From: Blautia schinkii DSM 10518
GTDB lineage: Bacteria; Bacillota; Clostridia; Lachnospirales; Lachnospiraceae
Length of the DNA stretch: 64,000 nt
Assembly: GCA_000702025.1 (NCBI GenBank)
Contig: JNKJ01000007.1
Coordinates: 124,001-188,000, forward strand
Direction of reading: 5' to 3'
Part shown: positions 26,747 through 35,807 of the stretch, in pieces
How the letters are laid out: the number at the start of each line of letters is the position of its first letter
Numbering within the stretch: the first letter of the stretch is position 1
Notes under the pieces: generated by a model
The model's database searches: none
What the model was told of the DNA's origin: nothing
The model's input: the letters and a program-made list of their open reading frames with translations, nothing else
Made by a program: the position numbers and the translations under genes

Positions 26747-26896
26747 GTGCGCGTTAAAATTACATTAGCATGTACCGAGTGCAAGCAGCGTAACTACAAT
26801 ATGACGAAAGAGAAGAAGAACCATCCGGAAAGAATGGAGACTAAGAAATATTGTAAGTTCTGCCATAGACACACAATGCACAAGGAAACAAAGTAG
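26747..26896 (+). CDS. rpmG: Ribosomal protein L33 (bL33)
   Basis: A 49-aa ribosomal protein. I choose the GTG at 26747, because GGAGGTG at 26734-26740 is ideally spaced and the product [18 protein letters not shown] is the standard L33 N-terminus; a longer ATG-initiated frame upstream adds unrelated residues. Two CxxC pairs (CTEC and CKFC) mark the zinc-binding C+ form. It heads the clostridial rpmG-secE-nusG operon. Confidence 0.95.
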   Translation: MRVKITLACTECKQRNYNMTKEKKNHPERMETKKYCKFCHRHTMHKETK

Positions 26897-26921
26897 TCAC
26901 AGAGGATTGTGAGGATAGGCT

Positions 26922-27131
26922 ATGCAAGAAAATGAAAAATCTGCTGGCAAGAGCCAGAAGAAAAGTTGGTTTCAGGGACTTCAATCAGAATTCAGGAAGA
27001 TTATCTGGACAGACCGTAACACCCTGATCAAGCAGACCATTGCCGTGGTTGTGATTACCATCATCCTGGCAGTGCTCATCAGCGTTATGGATGCCGGAAT
27101 TCTGGAAGGCATTAATCTTTTAATGAAATAA
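26922..27131 (+). CDS. secE: Preprotein translocase subunit SecE
   Basis: A 69-aa single-span protein: a hydrophilic amphipathic start with FQGLQSEFRKIIWTDRNTL, the conserved SecE motif, then one membrane helix (about 40-60). It stabilises SecY in the plasma membrane. It sits between rpmG (25 bp) and nusG (15 bp), the usual order. Confidence 0.96.
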   Translation: MQENEKSAGKSQKKSWFQGLQSEFRKIIWTDRNTLIKQTIAVVVITIILAVLISVMDAGILEGINLLMK

Positions 27132-27146
27132 GGACAAGGTGATTGT

Positions 27147-27662
27147 ATGTCAGAAGCAAAATGGTATGTTGTCCATACCTATTCCGGGTATGAGAACAAG
27201 GTAAAAGCCAACATTGAAAAGACAATTGAAAACAGACACCTGGAAGACCAGATTCTGGAGGTCCGTGTTCCTCTGCAGGATGTTGTGGAGATGAAGAACG
27301 GAACTGCCAAGCAGGTCCAGAAGAAGATGTTTCCGGGTTATGTGCTTCTCAATATGGTGATGAACGACGATACATGGTACGTTGTCCGCAACACCAGAGG
27401 TGTGACCGGCTTCGTCGGACCGGGGTCCAAGCCCGTGCCTCTGACAGAAGAAGAAATGATGCCGCTGGGAATCAAGGACGAAAATGTACAGGTGGACTTC
27501 ATAGAAGGCGACATGGTAGTAGTGACAGGCGGAGCCTGGAAGGATACTACTGGTGTTGTGACTGCCATCAACATGCAGAAGCAGGTTGTGACCATCAATG
27601 TTGAACTTTTCGGCCGCGAGACGCCGGTAGAGATTAGTTTCGCAGAAATCAAAAAGATGTAA
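27147..27662 (+). CDS. nusG: Transcription termination/antitermination factor NusG
   Basis: A 171-aa NusG. The N-terminal NGN domain starts KWYVVHTYSGYENKVK and has the family motif MFPGYVLLNM. A KOW domain follows from about residue 125 (FIEGDMVVVTGGAWKDTTG). It binds RNA polymerase and couples transcription to translation or pausing. It is followed by a structured leader and rplK. Confidence 0.97.
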   Translation: MSEAKWYVVHTYSGYENKVKANIEKTIENRHLEDQILEVRVPLQDVVEMKNGTAKQVQKKMFPGYVLLNMVMNDDTWYVVRNTRGVTGFVGPGSKPVPLTEEEMMPLGIKDENVQVDFIEGDMVVVTGGAWKDTTGVVTAINMQKQVVTINVELFGRETPVEISFAEIKKM

Positions 27663-27681
27663 CAAAGGTGACGTTAATATC

Positions 27682-27711
27682 GTGGGAGGGAAATACCCCC
27701 GCCAATACCAC
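27682..27711 (+). promoter_or_regulatory. Probable L1-binding translational operator before rplK
   Basis: GTGGGAGGGAAAT...AATACCAC folds with GTGG/CCAC closing an asymmetric loop and an inner GGG/CCC stem, ending 3 bp before the AGGAGG site of rplK. The strands GUGGGAGG and AAUACCAC match both sides of 23S rRNA helix 76, the base of the L1 stalk (E. coli GGUGGGAGGC...GAAAUACCACC, from memory). This fits L1 autoregulation by rRNA mimicry. Confidence 0.7.
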
Positions 27712-27728
27712 ATAGGAGGTGCCCGAAA

Positions 27729-28154
27729 ATGGCAAAAAAAGTAACAGGATATATCAAATTACAGATTCCGGCTGGTAAAGCAACTCCAGCACCGCCAGTT
27801 GGTCCGGCTCTTGGTCAGCATGGCGTAAATATCGTACAGTTTACCAAAGAGTTTAATGCAAGAACAGCAGATCAGGATGGCATGATCATCCCGGTTGTGA
27901 TTACTGTTTACGCAGACAGAAGTTTCAGCTTCATAACCAAGACACCGCCGGCAGCCGTTCTTCTTAAGAAAGCCGCTAACATCAAATCTGGTTCCGGCGT
28001 ACCGAACAAGACCAAGGTTGCTAAGGTTACCAAGGCTCAGGTTCAGGAGATTGCTGAGTTAAAGATGAAAGACTTAAACGCAGCATCCGTTGAAGCAGCC
28101 ATGAGCATGATTGCCGGTACTGCAAGAAGTATGGGCATTGAAGTCGTTGAATAA
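27729..28154 (+). CDS. rplK: Ribosomal protein L11 (uL11)
   Basis: A 141-aa L11, full length. It starts [18 protein letters not shown] and contains the conserved [14 protein letters not shown] loop that contacts the GTPase-associated centre. It is part of the stalk base of the 50S subunit. An AGGAGGT site precedes it, immediately after the putative L1 operator. Confidence 0.98.
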   Translation: MAKKVTGYIKLQIPAGKATPAPPVGPALGQHGVNIVQFTKEFNARTADQDGMIIPVVITVYADRSFSFITKTPPAAVLLKKAANIKSGSGVPNKTKVAKVTKAQVQEIAELKMKDLNAASVEAAMSMIAGTARSMGIEVVE

Positions 28155-28167
28155 TTACAGATAAGAA

Positions 28168-28195
28168 GTGGGAGGGAAATTCCCGCAATTACCAC
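28168..28195 (+). promoter_or_regulatory. Second L1-type operator, before rplA
   Basis: GTGGGAGGGAAATTCCCGC...TTACCAC repeats the design of the element before rplK, with the same closing strands and a shorter inner stem. It ends next to the AGGAGGT site of rplA. The related elements in one operon suggest both cistrons are controlled by L1. Confidence 0.65.
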
Positions 28196-28209
28196 AGGAG
28201 GTTATAGAA

Positions 28210-28902
28210 ATGAAACGAGGAAAAAAATACGTGGAAGCTGCGAAAGCAGTAGACCGCGCAACATTATATGAAACCGCAGAAGCTATCAGCTTAGTAAAGA
28301 AGACTGCAGTTGCTAAATTCGATGAGACCGTTGAAGCCCACATCCGTACAGGCTGTGACGGACGTCATGCAGACCAGCAGATTCGTGGAGCAGTTGTACT
28401 GCCACACGGAACTGGTAAAAAGGTTCGCGTATTAGTATTCGCTAAGGATGCGAAAGCAGACGAAGCAAGAGCAGCAGGCGCTGAATTCGTAGGAGCAGAG
28501 GAATTGATTCCGAAGATTCAGAACGAAGGATGGCTTGATTTCGACGTTGTAGTTGCAACTCCTGATATGATGGGCGTTGTAGGACGTCTGGGCCGTGTAC
28601 TTGGACCGAAAGGTTTAATGCCAAACCCCAAAGCTGGTACTGTAACCATGGATGTTACCAAAGCGGTTCATGATATCAAAGCAGGTAAGATTGAGTACCG
28701 TCTTGACAAAACCAACATTATCCATGTTCCGATCGGAAAGGCTTCCTTTACCGAGGAGCAGTTAAGCGACAACTTCCAGACGCTGATCGAAGCTATCATC
28801 AAGGCTAGACCGAGCGCACTTAAGGGACAGTTTTTAAAGAGCGTTACTATCGCTACTACTATGCCCCCTCGTGTGAAGATCAACCCGATGAAATTAGCTT
28901 AA
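28210..28902 (+). CDS. rplA: Ribosomal protein L1 (uL1)
   Basis: A 230-aa L1, full length. The ATG at 28210 is chosen because AGGAGG lies just upstream and the product begins [16 protein letters not shown]; an upstream in-frame start would run through the operator. The family motif [17 protein letters not shown] is present. L1 binds helices 76-78 of 23S rRNA and represses its own operon. Unusually, rplJ and rplL do not follow. Confidence 0.97.
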   Translation: MKRGKKYVEAAKAVDRATLYETAEAISLVKKTAVAKFDETVEAHIRTGCDGRHADQQIRGAVVLPHGTGKKVRVLVFAKDAKADEARAAGAEFVGAEELIPKIQNEGWLDFDVVVATPDMMGVVGRLGRVLGPKGLMPNPKAGTVTMDVTKAVHDIKAGKIEYRLDKTNIIHVPIGKASFTEEQLSDNFQTLIEAIIKARPSALKGQFLKSVTIATTMPPRVKINPMKLA

Positions 28903-28916
28903 TAGATGAGAATGAA

Positions 28917-28952
28917 AAAAGACACTTTGCATAGGCAGGGTGTCTTTTTTGC
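28917..28952 (+). terminator. Rho-independent terminator after rplA
   Basis: AAAAAAGACAC pairs with GTGTCTTTTTT around a 14-nt loop, giving an intrinsic terminator with a six-T tract, 15 bp after the rplA stop. Confidence 0.85.
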
Positions 28953-28981
28953 GTGTGGTGGTGGGCCGAATGCCGGTTCGA

Positions 28982-29084
28982 GGGGGGGGGGGGCAATCTC
29001 AGAGTTGCGGTATTCGAGGGGGCAATCTCAGAGTTGCGAAAGCCCGAATGCCCCCTCGAGCTCCCCCTGTTGGGCACGCTGGGT
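28982..29084 (+). repeat. G12 run and GC-rich duplicated segment
   Basis: Twelve consecutive G residues (28982-28993) are followed by GCAATCTCAGAGTTGCG. That unit, with a G-run, appears again about 32 bp later. CGAGGGGGC near the second copy pairs with GCCCCCTCG at about 29060-29068. The segment lies exactly between the terminator and a truncated gene and probably marks a rearrangement point. The G-run may also be an assembly-sensitive site. Confidence 0.7.
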
Positions 29085-29115
29085 TGTGGTGGGCGGGAGG
29101 GATTGGGAGGGAGCT

Positions 29116-29889
29116 GTTTTGGATGGGACGGAATTGTGGCTGGCCTATTCCGTTTCAATAGAAAAAGAGAAGACTTCGGCGCCGATTCTGCTCACGCTGG
29201 TCCTAATTAATGGAGAGGATACGCAGCTTGACGGGACCTATAGCCTTGAGCATTTTGACCAGGAAGCACCAGTGGATTTTAAGAATGAGATGGTAAGCCG
29301 TTTCCGTCTTGAAAATAAAATTAATAATACAGGATTTGCGAATATAGAAATAAAAATCCAAACGATGGATGCGGGTGGGGAGAAGGTAATAGGAGAATAT
29401 GATTTTTTATTTAAAGCGTCGCCCCGGGAGCTTGAGGCAGAAACGAAGGAAACATTCCTAAATGAAAGAATTTCTATTGATGATGACAGGCAATTAGAAT
29501 TAAATGAATTTCGTTACAATATTCTGGACAGCAGTATTTATGGAAGACTGGATTTTTTGCGGGACGGAGAAGAATATTTCTTGATAGGCGAGGATAACCT
29601 GGGAAATCCGATTCAATATAGCGTACAAAGCTATGAGAATCCCGGAATTACATTTAGGTTGGATACCATGGACTTTGAACATGGCAGGATTTCTCCTAAG
29701 GCAGGATTTCTTACTCTCCAGCTTTATGTTCTGGAAGAAAAAGACAGGAAACCTTCCGTGTATCATAGGAGCAGTGATACGGAGCCGGATACCTATGGAG
29801 TAGGGGAGGGGCGCGTTTATGAAGAAGGGGAAAGTCTGACGGACGGAGCTGTACCAAGAGGGGGAAAATTTGAAATACTAATAAAATGA
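29116..29889 (+). pseudogene. 5'-truncated gene, C-terminal part of an anti-sigma/DUF4179-like protein
   Basis: A frame of about 257 codons whose recognisable part begins at LDGTELWLAYSVS and continues as a beta-rich domain. It resembles the C-terminal extracellular part of DUF4179-type membrane proteins (tentative, from sequence character). The expected N-terminal cytoplasmic and membrane parts are missing; upstream codons in the same frame cross a terminator and the G12 repeat. A TTG at 29119 preceded by GGGAGGGAG could still start translation, but the product would lack a signal peptide. A small membrane-protein gene follows by 12 bp, so an operon remnant is likely. Confidence 0.55.
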
Positions 29890-29901
29890 GGAGGTATAAA
29901 T

Positions 29902-30201
29902 ATGTATAAAAACTTAAGATTGATTATAATTGGCTGTGCAGCTTCGCTTGTTTTTACAACAGGTATAGGCACGTATAACGGCGGAGTAAAAAGATTTGTA
30001 GGTGAGGATGGAAAAGAAATTACTGTTCAAAGTGGTGTTAAGAATAAATCTAATTTGGAAGATTTAGAGTCTAAGAAAAAATCTGTGATTAAAGGACCAG
30101 AAAATCCGCTACTTGGAGATATTCTTATTGTAGATGGTGTTATGGAAAAAGTGATTGCTGTGGGAGATGGAGGAGAATATATTACGGAACTTTTAAAATA
30201 A
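29902..30201 (+). CDS. Small exported or membrane-anchored protein of unknown function
   Basis: A 99-aa protein preceded by a strong GAGGAGG site. Residues 6-22 (LRLIIIGCAASLVFTTG) form a hydrophobic N-terminal anchor or signal. The rest is hydrophilic and Lys/Glu-rich, ending ILIVDGVMEKVIAVGDGG. No family was recognised. It was probably co-transcribed with the truncated gene before it, which may mean it is losing function. Confidence 0.6.
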   Translation: MYKNLRLIIIGCAASLVFTTGIGTYNGGVKRFVGEDGKEITVQSGVKNKSNLEDLESKKKSVIKGPENPLLGDILIVDGVMEKVIAVGDGGEYITELLK

Positions 30202-30342
30202 GTAGTTACAGTTTTGCGGGTTAACAAATTAAGATGAGGTGGCTAAATATCTTTGGAGGACGTATAATAAGGATAATATATTAGCTATAAATGGTAATAT
30301 AGTATAAAAAGACTAAAATATTAGTTTTATATGAGGTGAAAG

Positions 30343-30498
30343 ATGTTTAGTGAACTTAAGTTTCCGTAGGAAATTGCAAAGGATATTGCCTTACAGGAAA
30401 AGAAGAGAAAAATTAGAAAACTTACACAGGCGGAGTTGAGCAAAAGAGCAGGAATCAGCCTTGCTTCGCTTAAGTGCGTAGGACAGACTGTGGCATAG
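30343..30498 (+). pseudogene. Broken XRE/HTH regulator remnant
   Basis: An ATG after GAGGTGAAAG encodes MFSELKFP and meets an in-frame TAG at 30367. The same frame then continues with EIAKDIALQEKKRKIRK and LTQAELSKRAGISLASLK, the helix-turn-helix core of an XRE-family regulator. Homology ends abruptly at the recognition helix and a stop follows at 30496. It has thus lost both a codon and its C-terminus, immediately upstream of the collagen-gene promoter module. Confidence 0.75.
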
Positions 30499-30501
30499 GG
30501 A

Positions 30502-30556
30502 GGCACACCTCATTATTGGTAGAATATATTACAGTAGCCGGGTATATTAGCGGCTA
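30502..30556 (+). promoter_or_regulatory. Conserved promoter/leader module of collagen-like gene 1
   Basis: GGCACACCTCATT, then GAATATATTACAGTAGCCGG, then a leader hairpin TAGCCG...CGGCTA at 30535-30556, ahead of GAGGAGAG and the ATG. The same blocks precede the second collagen-like gene. The pattern ACAC, 15 bp, ATATATTA loosely fits a SigK-type sporulation promoter, which is speculative. Confidence 0.5.
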
Positions 30557-30585
30557 TATATAATTGAGGAGAGTGTGAAATTTCT

Positions 30586-31404
30586 ATGAGATATTATAAT
30601 TGCGACAATGAACAGGAGCGTCAATGTGGGGGAGCGTCCCGCTGTACGTGTCCGCAGCCATGCCCAGCCCCATGCCCACCACCATGTTGTACGGGAATAG
30701 GGCCAACTGGGCCAATGGGACCGCAAGGCCCAATTGGTCCTGCTGGTCCTATTGGCGCAACTGGAGTTACTGGGCCACAAGGCCCGATTGGTCCGACGGG
30801 AGCAACGGGAGAACAAGGCCCGGTCGGTCCGGCAGGAGCTACCGGGGTAACGGGTGCACAAGGGACAACCGGGGCTACTGGCCCACAGGGGCCGGCGGGT
30901 CCTGCAGGAAATATAAGCTCCGTTAATTGTAGATGTATAGAGCAAATGAGAAATATAATACAACAGATAATTACCTTATATCCAAATAACGATTTATTCA
31001 TCACTTTGAAGAGTGGTGATGCTGTTGTTGGTCGTCCTGGCCCACTGACATTAGGCCCTAATGGACGTACCGGAGTATTCGAGGTGACGAATTCTCAGAA
31101 TTTCCCGCAGTATTTGTCAATTTGTAGTATAGACACGATTCAAATAAACAATGCGGTGTATAATAATGCAATTGTTTATTTGCCCGAACCGGATCCTGCG
31201 CCGACAGATTGTTGCGCTGATTGCGATGCAGTCATTCGTTCTCTTTTGCCTGTGGGAACCGATGCGAATATCATAACAAGTACCCAAACCCCATCTGCGG
31301 GAAGGGTCATAGAAAATAGATATGGTATGATAGTACTTGCTAATGAAACAGCAAACAATATAACCTTTATATCTTCCTGCAATATAGATCTGTTTTATGT
31401 TTAA
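30586..31404 (+). CDS. Collagen-like repeat protein 1, Cys-rich N-terminus
   Basis: A 272-aa protein. The N-terminal 36 residues are Cys/Pro-rich ([16 protein letters not shown]). About 70 residues of Gly-X-Y triplets, mainly GPTGAT and GPQGPIG, form a collagen triple-helix segment. The C-terminal 160 residues are a globular domain with more cysteines ([20 protein letters not shown]). There is no signal peptide, as expected for spore-surface proteins assembled in the mother cell. Such proteins form exosporium filaments in clostridia and bacilli; that location is inferred. Confidence 0.85.
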   Translation: MRYYNCDNEQERQCGGASRCTCPQPCPAPCPPPCCTGIGPTGPMGPQGPIGPAGPIGATGVTGPQGPIGPTGATGEQGPVGPAGATGVTGAQGTTGATGPQGPAGPAGNISSVNCRCIEQMRNIIQQIITLYPNNDLFITLKSGDAVVGRPGPLTLGPNGRTGVFEVTNSQNFPQYLSICSIDTIQINNAVYNNAIVYLPEPDPAPTDCCADCDAVIRSLLPVGTDANIITSTQTPSAGRVIENRYGMIVLANETANNITFISSCNIDLFYV

Positions 31405-31409
31405 GCTTT

Positions 31410-31436
31410 GGGTGGACACAATTGTCCACCCTTTTT
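31410..31436 (+). terminator. Intrinsic terminator after collagen-like gene 1
   Basis: GGGTGGACA pairs perfectly with TGTCCACCC around CAAT, followed by TTTTT. Confidence 0.92.
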
Positions 31437-31476
31437 CGATTGTATGTTAATAGGAATATTGCGTCTGTTGTAAGAA

Positions 31477-31531
31477 GGGCACACCTCATTTTTGATAGAA
31501 TATACTACATTAGCCGGGTGATTTACGGCTA
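31477..31531 (+). promoter_or_regulatory. Conserved promoter/leader module of collagen-like gene 2
   Basis: GGGCACACCTCATTTTTGAT, GAATATACTACATTAGCCGG and hairpin TAGCCG...CGGCTA (31511-31531) repeat the module before gene 1. The hairpin loop differs while both stem arms are identical, which argues for a retained structure. Confidence 0.5.
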
Positions 31532-31560
31532 GTTAAAGAAAAGGAGAGTGTGATATTTCT

Positions 31561-33198
31561 ATGAGATATTATAATTGCGAAAATGAACAGGAATGTGGGT
31601 GTCGGTCCCACTGTCCATGCCCCCAGCCATGTCCGGCGCCATGTCCACCGCCGTGCCCAACCGGAGTGTGTCCCACTGGAGCTACTGGCCCACAGGGTCC
31701 TGAAGGTCCACAAGGGCCACAAGGCCCACAAGGACCAGAAGGCCCGCAAGGACCACAAGGGTTCATGGGTCCACAGGGCCCTATTGGTCCTGCAGGTCCG
31801 ATAGGTGCAACCGGAGTCCCGGGCCCGCAAGGTCCGGCAGGTCCAACAGGACCTCAGGGGCTGATCGGATTGACTGGTCCCCAGGGTCCGACAGGACCGG
31901 CCGGAGCAACCGGAGCTACAGGCAGAAGTGTAGTTGTTAATACTACGACCACGGTTGGGAGCGGGGAATCAGCTAATGTAGTAGACCGTGGAGATGAAAA
32001 TTTGGGGGTTTTGGATTTCTATATTCCCAGAGGTGAAACTGGTGCAGCAGGAGAGCAGGGACCAATAGGCCCGACAGGAGCAACAGGAGCAACAGGAGTA
32101 CAAGGCCCGATTGGTCCGACGGGAGCAACGGGAGGGCAAGGCCCGGTCGGTCCGGCAGGAGCTACGGGGGCAACAGGTGCCCAAGGTCAAGTAGGCCCGA
32201 CAGGGGCAACGGGTGCCCAAGGGTTAATTGGTGCGACAGGAGCTACCGGAATAACGGGTGCCCAAGGGCCAATTGGTCCGGCAGGAGCTACCGGAGCAAC
32301 AGGAGAACAAGGGCCAATCGGTCCGACTGGTCCGACCGGAGTACAAGGTGCGACTGGTGCCACGGGAGCAACAGGGCAACGAGGAGCCACTGGCCAGCAG
32401 GGAATAGAAGGCGTCACTGGCCCGATAGGCCCGCAGGGAGAAATTGGTGCCACAGGAGCAACAGGTCCGCAGGGCGAGCCAGGTGCACAAGGCGAACCGG
32501 GGCCGCAGGGAGAGCCAGGTGCACAAGGAGAGCCAGGACCGCAGGGCGAACCAGGTCCGCAGGGCGAGCCAGGAGTGCAAGGAGAGCCAGGTCCGCAGGG
32601 AGAAACAGGCCCGCAGGGCGAACAGGGCCCAGAAGGAGTGCCTGGCAGAGCGGCAACGATAAGGGTTGGAAACGTGATTACAGTAGAACCTGGTTCTCCG
32701 GCAGAGGTTATAAATGTAGGAACAGAGGAAGATGCCATATTTGAATTCTTCATACCCCGCGGTGAGCCCGGTGGTGGAGGCGGCACACCAGAGGTGCTGG
32801 CAACCGTAGATACGACAGGGCAGCAGGGCGTTGCGGGAGGTGCGTTGATATTTAACGATACACCGTTGGTATCAGGTACGGCGATTACTCATCAAGCCGG
32901 CTCTCCAGATGTAATGATCAACCAGCCCGGAGTTTACCAGGCAATCTTTCAGGGTACGGTATCAGTGAATAGAGGAACAGATATTCCTGCGACGGTGACG
33001 GTACGTTTGACACAGGACGGGGCTGAGGTAGCCGGAGGATTTTCCAGCCACACCTTTACCTCATCCTTGGAAACAGCAACTTTATCCTTTGATATTCCGT
33101 TCCGTTCCAACGGAGCTTCTAGGATAGAGGTAGTGGTAAATGAGGATGGTTTTATATTTAATGAAATTACCTTGACCGTAATTCGTCTTGGTGACTAA
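31561..33198 (+). CDS. Collagen-like repeat protein 2 with BclA-like C-terminal domain
   Basis: A 545-aa paralogue of gene 1 with the same Cys/Pro-rich start ([14 protein letters not shown]). Its collagen region is much longer, about 350 residues, with GPTGAT and [10 protein letters not shown] blocks. It is interrupted twice, near residues 121-160 and 365-405, by beta modules that end in an F-x-IPRGE motif. The C-terminal 135 residues are a jelly-roll-like domain ([16 protein letters not shown]) resembling the BclA/C1q-like trimerisation domain. No signal peptide is visible. A spore-surface filament is the most likely role (inference). Confidence 0.87.
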   Translation: MRYYNCENEQECGCRSHCPCPQPCPAPCPPPCPTGVCPTGATGPQGPEGPQGPQGPQGPEGPQGPQGFMGPQGPIGPAGPIGATGVPGPQGPAGPTGPQGLIGLTGPQGPTGPAGATGATGRSVVVNTTTTVGSGESANVVDRGDENLGVLDFYIPRGETGAAGEQGPIGPTGATGATGVQGPIGPTGATGGQGPVGPAGATGATGAQGQVGPTGATGAQGLIGATGATGITGAQGPIGPAGATGATGEQGPIGPTGPTGVQGATGATGATGQRGATGQQGIEGVTGPIGPQGEIGATGATGPQGEPGAQGEPGPQGEPGAQGEPGPQGEPGPQGEPGVQGEPGPQGETGPQGEQGPEGVPGRAATIRVGNVITVEPGSPAEVINVGTEEDAIFEFFIPRGEPGGGGGTPEVLATVDTTGQQGVAGGALIFNDTPLVSGTAITHQAGSPDVMINQPGVYQAIFQGTVSVNRGTDIPATVTVRLTQDGAEVAGGFSSHTFTSSLETATLSFDIPFRSNGASRIEVVVNEDGFIFNEITLTVIRLGD

Positions 33199-33208
33199 AT
33201 TTCTATGG

Positions 33209-33233
33209 GAGTGGACCGCTTAGCGGTCTGCTC
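33209..33233 (+). terminator. Perfect hairpin after collagen-like gene 2
   Basis: GACCGC-TTA-GCGGTC, extended by GAG/CTC, lies 11 bp after the stop. There is no T-tract, so termination would be weak. Confidence 0.45.
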
Positions 33234-33315
33234 ACCCTTAAGTTGGGCAAAAAAAGGACAACTCTTCCAATTGGACATGAAATATGCTAAAATTCTTGCC
33301 AGGGAGGAAAGATGT

Positions 33316-35067
33316 ATGAAACTTCGGACGAAATTACTCATAATTTTCAGCTTGGCCCTGGTCATACAGGGAATTGTTATTGGGTATCAATTCAATGAGA
33401 GGGCAGTTTCTACTGTCTATCAGAATAAGGAAAAGGATGTAAGCGCCATTGTCAACCTGATTGATGCGAATGTAAACACAAAAGTGATGAACATTGAACA
33501 GATTCTTCATAATACTACAGACAGCGGGATTGTTCAGGAGATATTTTATTCGGGAAATCAGCAGATGCCTTCAGAATTTACCGAGACGATTAAATATATG
33601 GAAAATATCGACGGAGCACTTGGCGGTGGTAACTGCCTTTTTCTGGTTAAGGACGGCAGGGTGCGGCTGCAAGTAAGCGGTGATGAGAGCAGCGTAGAAA
33701 ACATATCTCTTCCCATTAATTGGAAAGAATTGTGTAAGGAAGCAGCGGAGCGGCCTGACCGGGTTATTTGGGGGAATACAACATCTTCCGTTATAAAAGA
33801 AGAAAATACGGTCATCCCTGCGGCCACGGCAGTCCTTGATTCACAGGGGAAAAATTTGGGTTTTCTTTTTGCTGAGTTAAACCCGGATATTTTCAGCAGC
33901 CTTCTTGTATATAACAAAAATGATTTTGAGAACCAATATACCTTTATTATGGATAAAAAGGGCAAGGTCCTCTGTTCCAACAAAGGTATGGACGAGGAGT
34001 GGGCAGGACGCATGATGAGTATCTTCGGTGAGGGAAAACGGAGATTCCAGATGGTACGTGAAAACCAGAAATACTATGTTTGCGGCCAATATAACGGACT
34101 TACAGGCTGGACTGTGTTTTATACTTTGGCTAATCGTTACATATTTCCCGGGGCAAAGGATATGCAGGAATTTTTATATATGATAGTGGTCTTATGCACA
34201 GCCTGTGCCGCTTTATTGGTGTTTTTAATGTCATATACTATCACACGGCCAATCAACCGCCTATCCGCAGCGATGAAAAAGGTTCAGGACGGGGATTTTT
34301 CTGTGCGCCTTCCCAATAAAAACCATAGAGATGAAATAGGAAAGCTCACGGACAGTTTTAACTTCATGACGGACAAGATACAGGTGCTCATCAGGGAGGT
34401 ATATCAGGAAAAAATCGCTCAGAAAAACGCAGAAATGGAAGCCCTCCAGGCACAGATCAATCCTCATTTTTTATACAATACATTGGATTCCGTGAATTGG
34501 ATGCTCATTGATAAAGGGGATTTTGAGACAAGTGAAGTGATAGTTTCTCTGGGAAATCTTATGAAGTATTGTCTGGATAAACACAACAGTATGGTTCCGC
34601 TTTCAAGAGAAATAGACTATGTTTTAAGCTATCTTTTGATCCAGAAAAACCGATTGGAGGCGCGTCTTGAGTATGAGCTTCAGGTAGACGAGGCAGTAAA
34701 GGCTTGGCCTGTACCGAAGCTTATTGTTCAGCCCCTGGTAGAGAATGCTATTATCCACGGCAGTGAGCGGACCAAGAATCCGGTGAAGGTTACAATTTCC
34801 GCCCGGGAATATCAAGGCGTTTTGTCCATTGAGGTCCAGGATGATGGGATAGGAATGCAGCCGGAAGAACTGCAGCGGTTGAAGCAGAGTTTGGAGGACG
34901 GCGACAGTACCGGCTCCAGCATCGGACTACGGAATGTGGAAAGACGCATCCGGCTTCATTATGGAGAGGAATATCGTTTATTTATAGATAGCACACCGGG
35001 GTATGGTACACGAGTGGTCATGTGTATTCCCCCGGAGCAGGATGAAGGTAGGGAGGAAAATAAATGA
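33316..35067 (+). CDS. YesM-type sensor histidine kinase
   Basis: A 583-aa kinase. The ATG at 33316 (GGGAGG 8 bp upstream) is preferred over in-frame starts further up, because it places MKLRTKLLIIFSLALVIQG as the first membrane segment. A Cache-like extracellular domain of about 260 residues follows, then a second membrane segment (YMIVVLCTACAALLVFLM), a HAMP domain (SYTITRPINRLSAAM), the phospho-acceptor motif QINPHFLYNTLDS and a HATPase domain (VENAIIHGSE, DDGIGM). Its stop overlaps the response regulator start (ATGA). It probably senses the ligand of the importer at 36064. Confidence 0.93.
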   Translation: MKLRTKLLIIFSLALVIQGIVIGYQFNERAVSTVYQNKEKDVSAIVNLIDANVNTKVMNIEQILHNTTDSGIVQEIFYSGNQQMPSEFTETIKYMENIDGALGGGNCLFLVKDGRVRLQVSGDESSVENISLPINWKELCKEAAERPDRVIWGNTTSSVIKEENTVIPAATAVLDSQGKNLGFLFAELNPDIFSSLLVYNKNDFENQYTFIMDKKGKVLCSNKGMDEEWAGRMMSIFGEGKRRFQMVRENQKYYVCGQYNGLTGWTVFYTLANRYIFPGAKDMQEFLYMIVVLCTACAALLVFLMSYTITRPINRLSAAMKKVQDGDFSVRLPNKNHRDEIGKLTDSFNFMTDKIQVLIREVYQEKIAQKNAEMEALQAQINPHFLYNTLDSVNWMLIDKGDFETSEVIVSLGNLMKYCLDKHNSMVPLSREIDYVLSYLLIQKNRLEARLEYELQVDEAVKAWPVPKLIVQPLVENAIIHGSERTKNPVKVTISAREYQGVLSIEVQDDGIGMQPEELQRLKQSLEDGDSTGSSIGLRNVERRIRLHYGEEYRLFIDSTPGYGTRVVMCIPPEQDEGREENK

Positions 35068-35807
35068 ATATATTGATTGTAGATGATGAACCTAAGATTA
35101 GGAATGGCTTAGAAAAGCTGCTGAGTTCGAAGGAAGGCTGGCAGGTGTGCGGTGCGTTTGAGACTGCCTCGGAGGCTTTGGAATATCTGGAACAAAACCC
35201 TGTGGATGTAATGATAACCGATATCCGTATGCCCGGACAGTCAGGACTGGACCTCATCCAGCAGCTTCGCGATGCAAACCGCGATATCCGTATCATCATA
35301 CTCAGCGGCTACAGTGAATTTTCCTATGCGCAGAAAGCGATACAATTGGGCGTAATCCGCTATCTGACGAAGCCCACCAGCCCGAGTGAGCTTTTTGGAG
35401 TACTTGAGGAGGTGGATAAGGATCTTGTCCAGGTTCAAAAGAGCGAAGAAATCACCATGGATGTAGAAAAGTCAAATTTGCTTATTAAACAGGCCATTAC
35501 CTACATAGAGGAGAATTTTGCCGAAAAGATAACCTTGCGCTCAATCTCTGATGCCCTATATATAAGCCCAAATTATCTCTGCCGCCTGTTTAAACAGCAG
35601 ACAGGCCGTAACCTTATGGAGTATCTTGCCGCCTACCGTATGAAGATGGCAAAACAATATCTTAAGGATGTACACTATAAAATTTCTCAGGTAGCTGAAA
35701 TGGTCGGCTATCATGATACACGCTACTTTAGCAGCAGCTTCAAAAAATATACCGGGATGACGCCTATGGATTACCGGAATAACGATGTGCCTATTCATCA
35801 AGGATAA
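35064..35807 (+). CDS. Short YesN-type response regulator with AraC domain
   Basis: A 247-aa regulator, less than half the length of the other two in this window, because it lacks the long central linker. The receiver has MITDIRMPGQSGLDL with the phospho-acceptor Asp. The C-terminal AraC domain has ISPNYLCRLFKQQTG and VGYHDTRYFSSSFKKYTG. It is translationally coupled to the kinase gene. The importer operon 256 bp downstream is the obvious target. Confidence 0.93.
   Translation: MNILIVDDEPKIRNGLEKLLSSKEGWQVCGAFETASEALEYLEQNPVDVMITDIRMPGQSGLDLIQQLRDANRDIRIIILSGYSEFSYAQKAIQLGVIRYLTKPTSPSELFGVLEEVDKDLVQVQKSEEITMDVEKSNLLIKQAITYIEENFAEKITLRSISDALYISPNYLCRLFKQQTGRNLMEYLAAYRMKMAKQYLKDVHYKISQVAEMVGYHDTRYFSSSFKKYTGMTPMDYRNNDVPIHQG

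Noticed and set aside
26897-26921. tRNA-Trp gene often found between rpmG and secE in clostridia
   Set aside because: The gap is only 25 bp, too short for a tRNA.
28906-29115. Full 327-aa reading of the gene starting at 28906
   Set aside because: The first 70 codons run through the rplA terminator and the G12 repeat and give low-complexity residues; homology-like sequence starts only near 29116.
31680-32650. Repeats that could suggest a CRISPR or other DNA array
   Set aside because: The period is 9-18 bp and follows Gly-X-Y codons; there are no unique spacers and no cas genes.
30547-32786. Long ORFs on both strands opposite and beside the collagen-like genes
   Set aside because: Gly/Pro-rich triplet repeats (GGN/CCN) open extra frames on both strands; only the plus-strand frames have start sites, Cys-rich N-termini and folded C-terminal domains.
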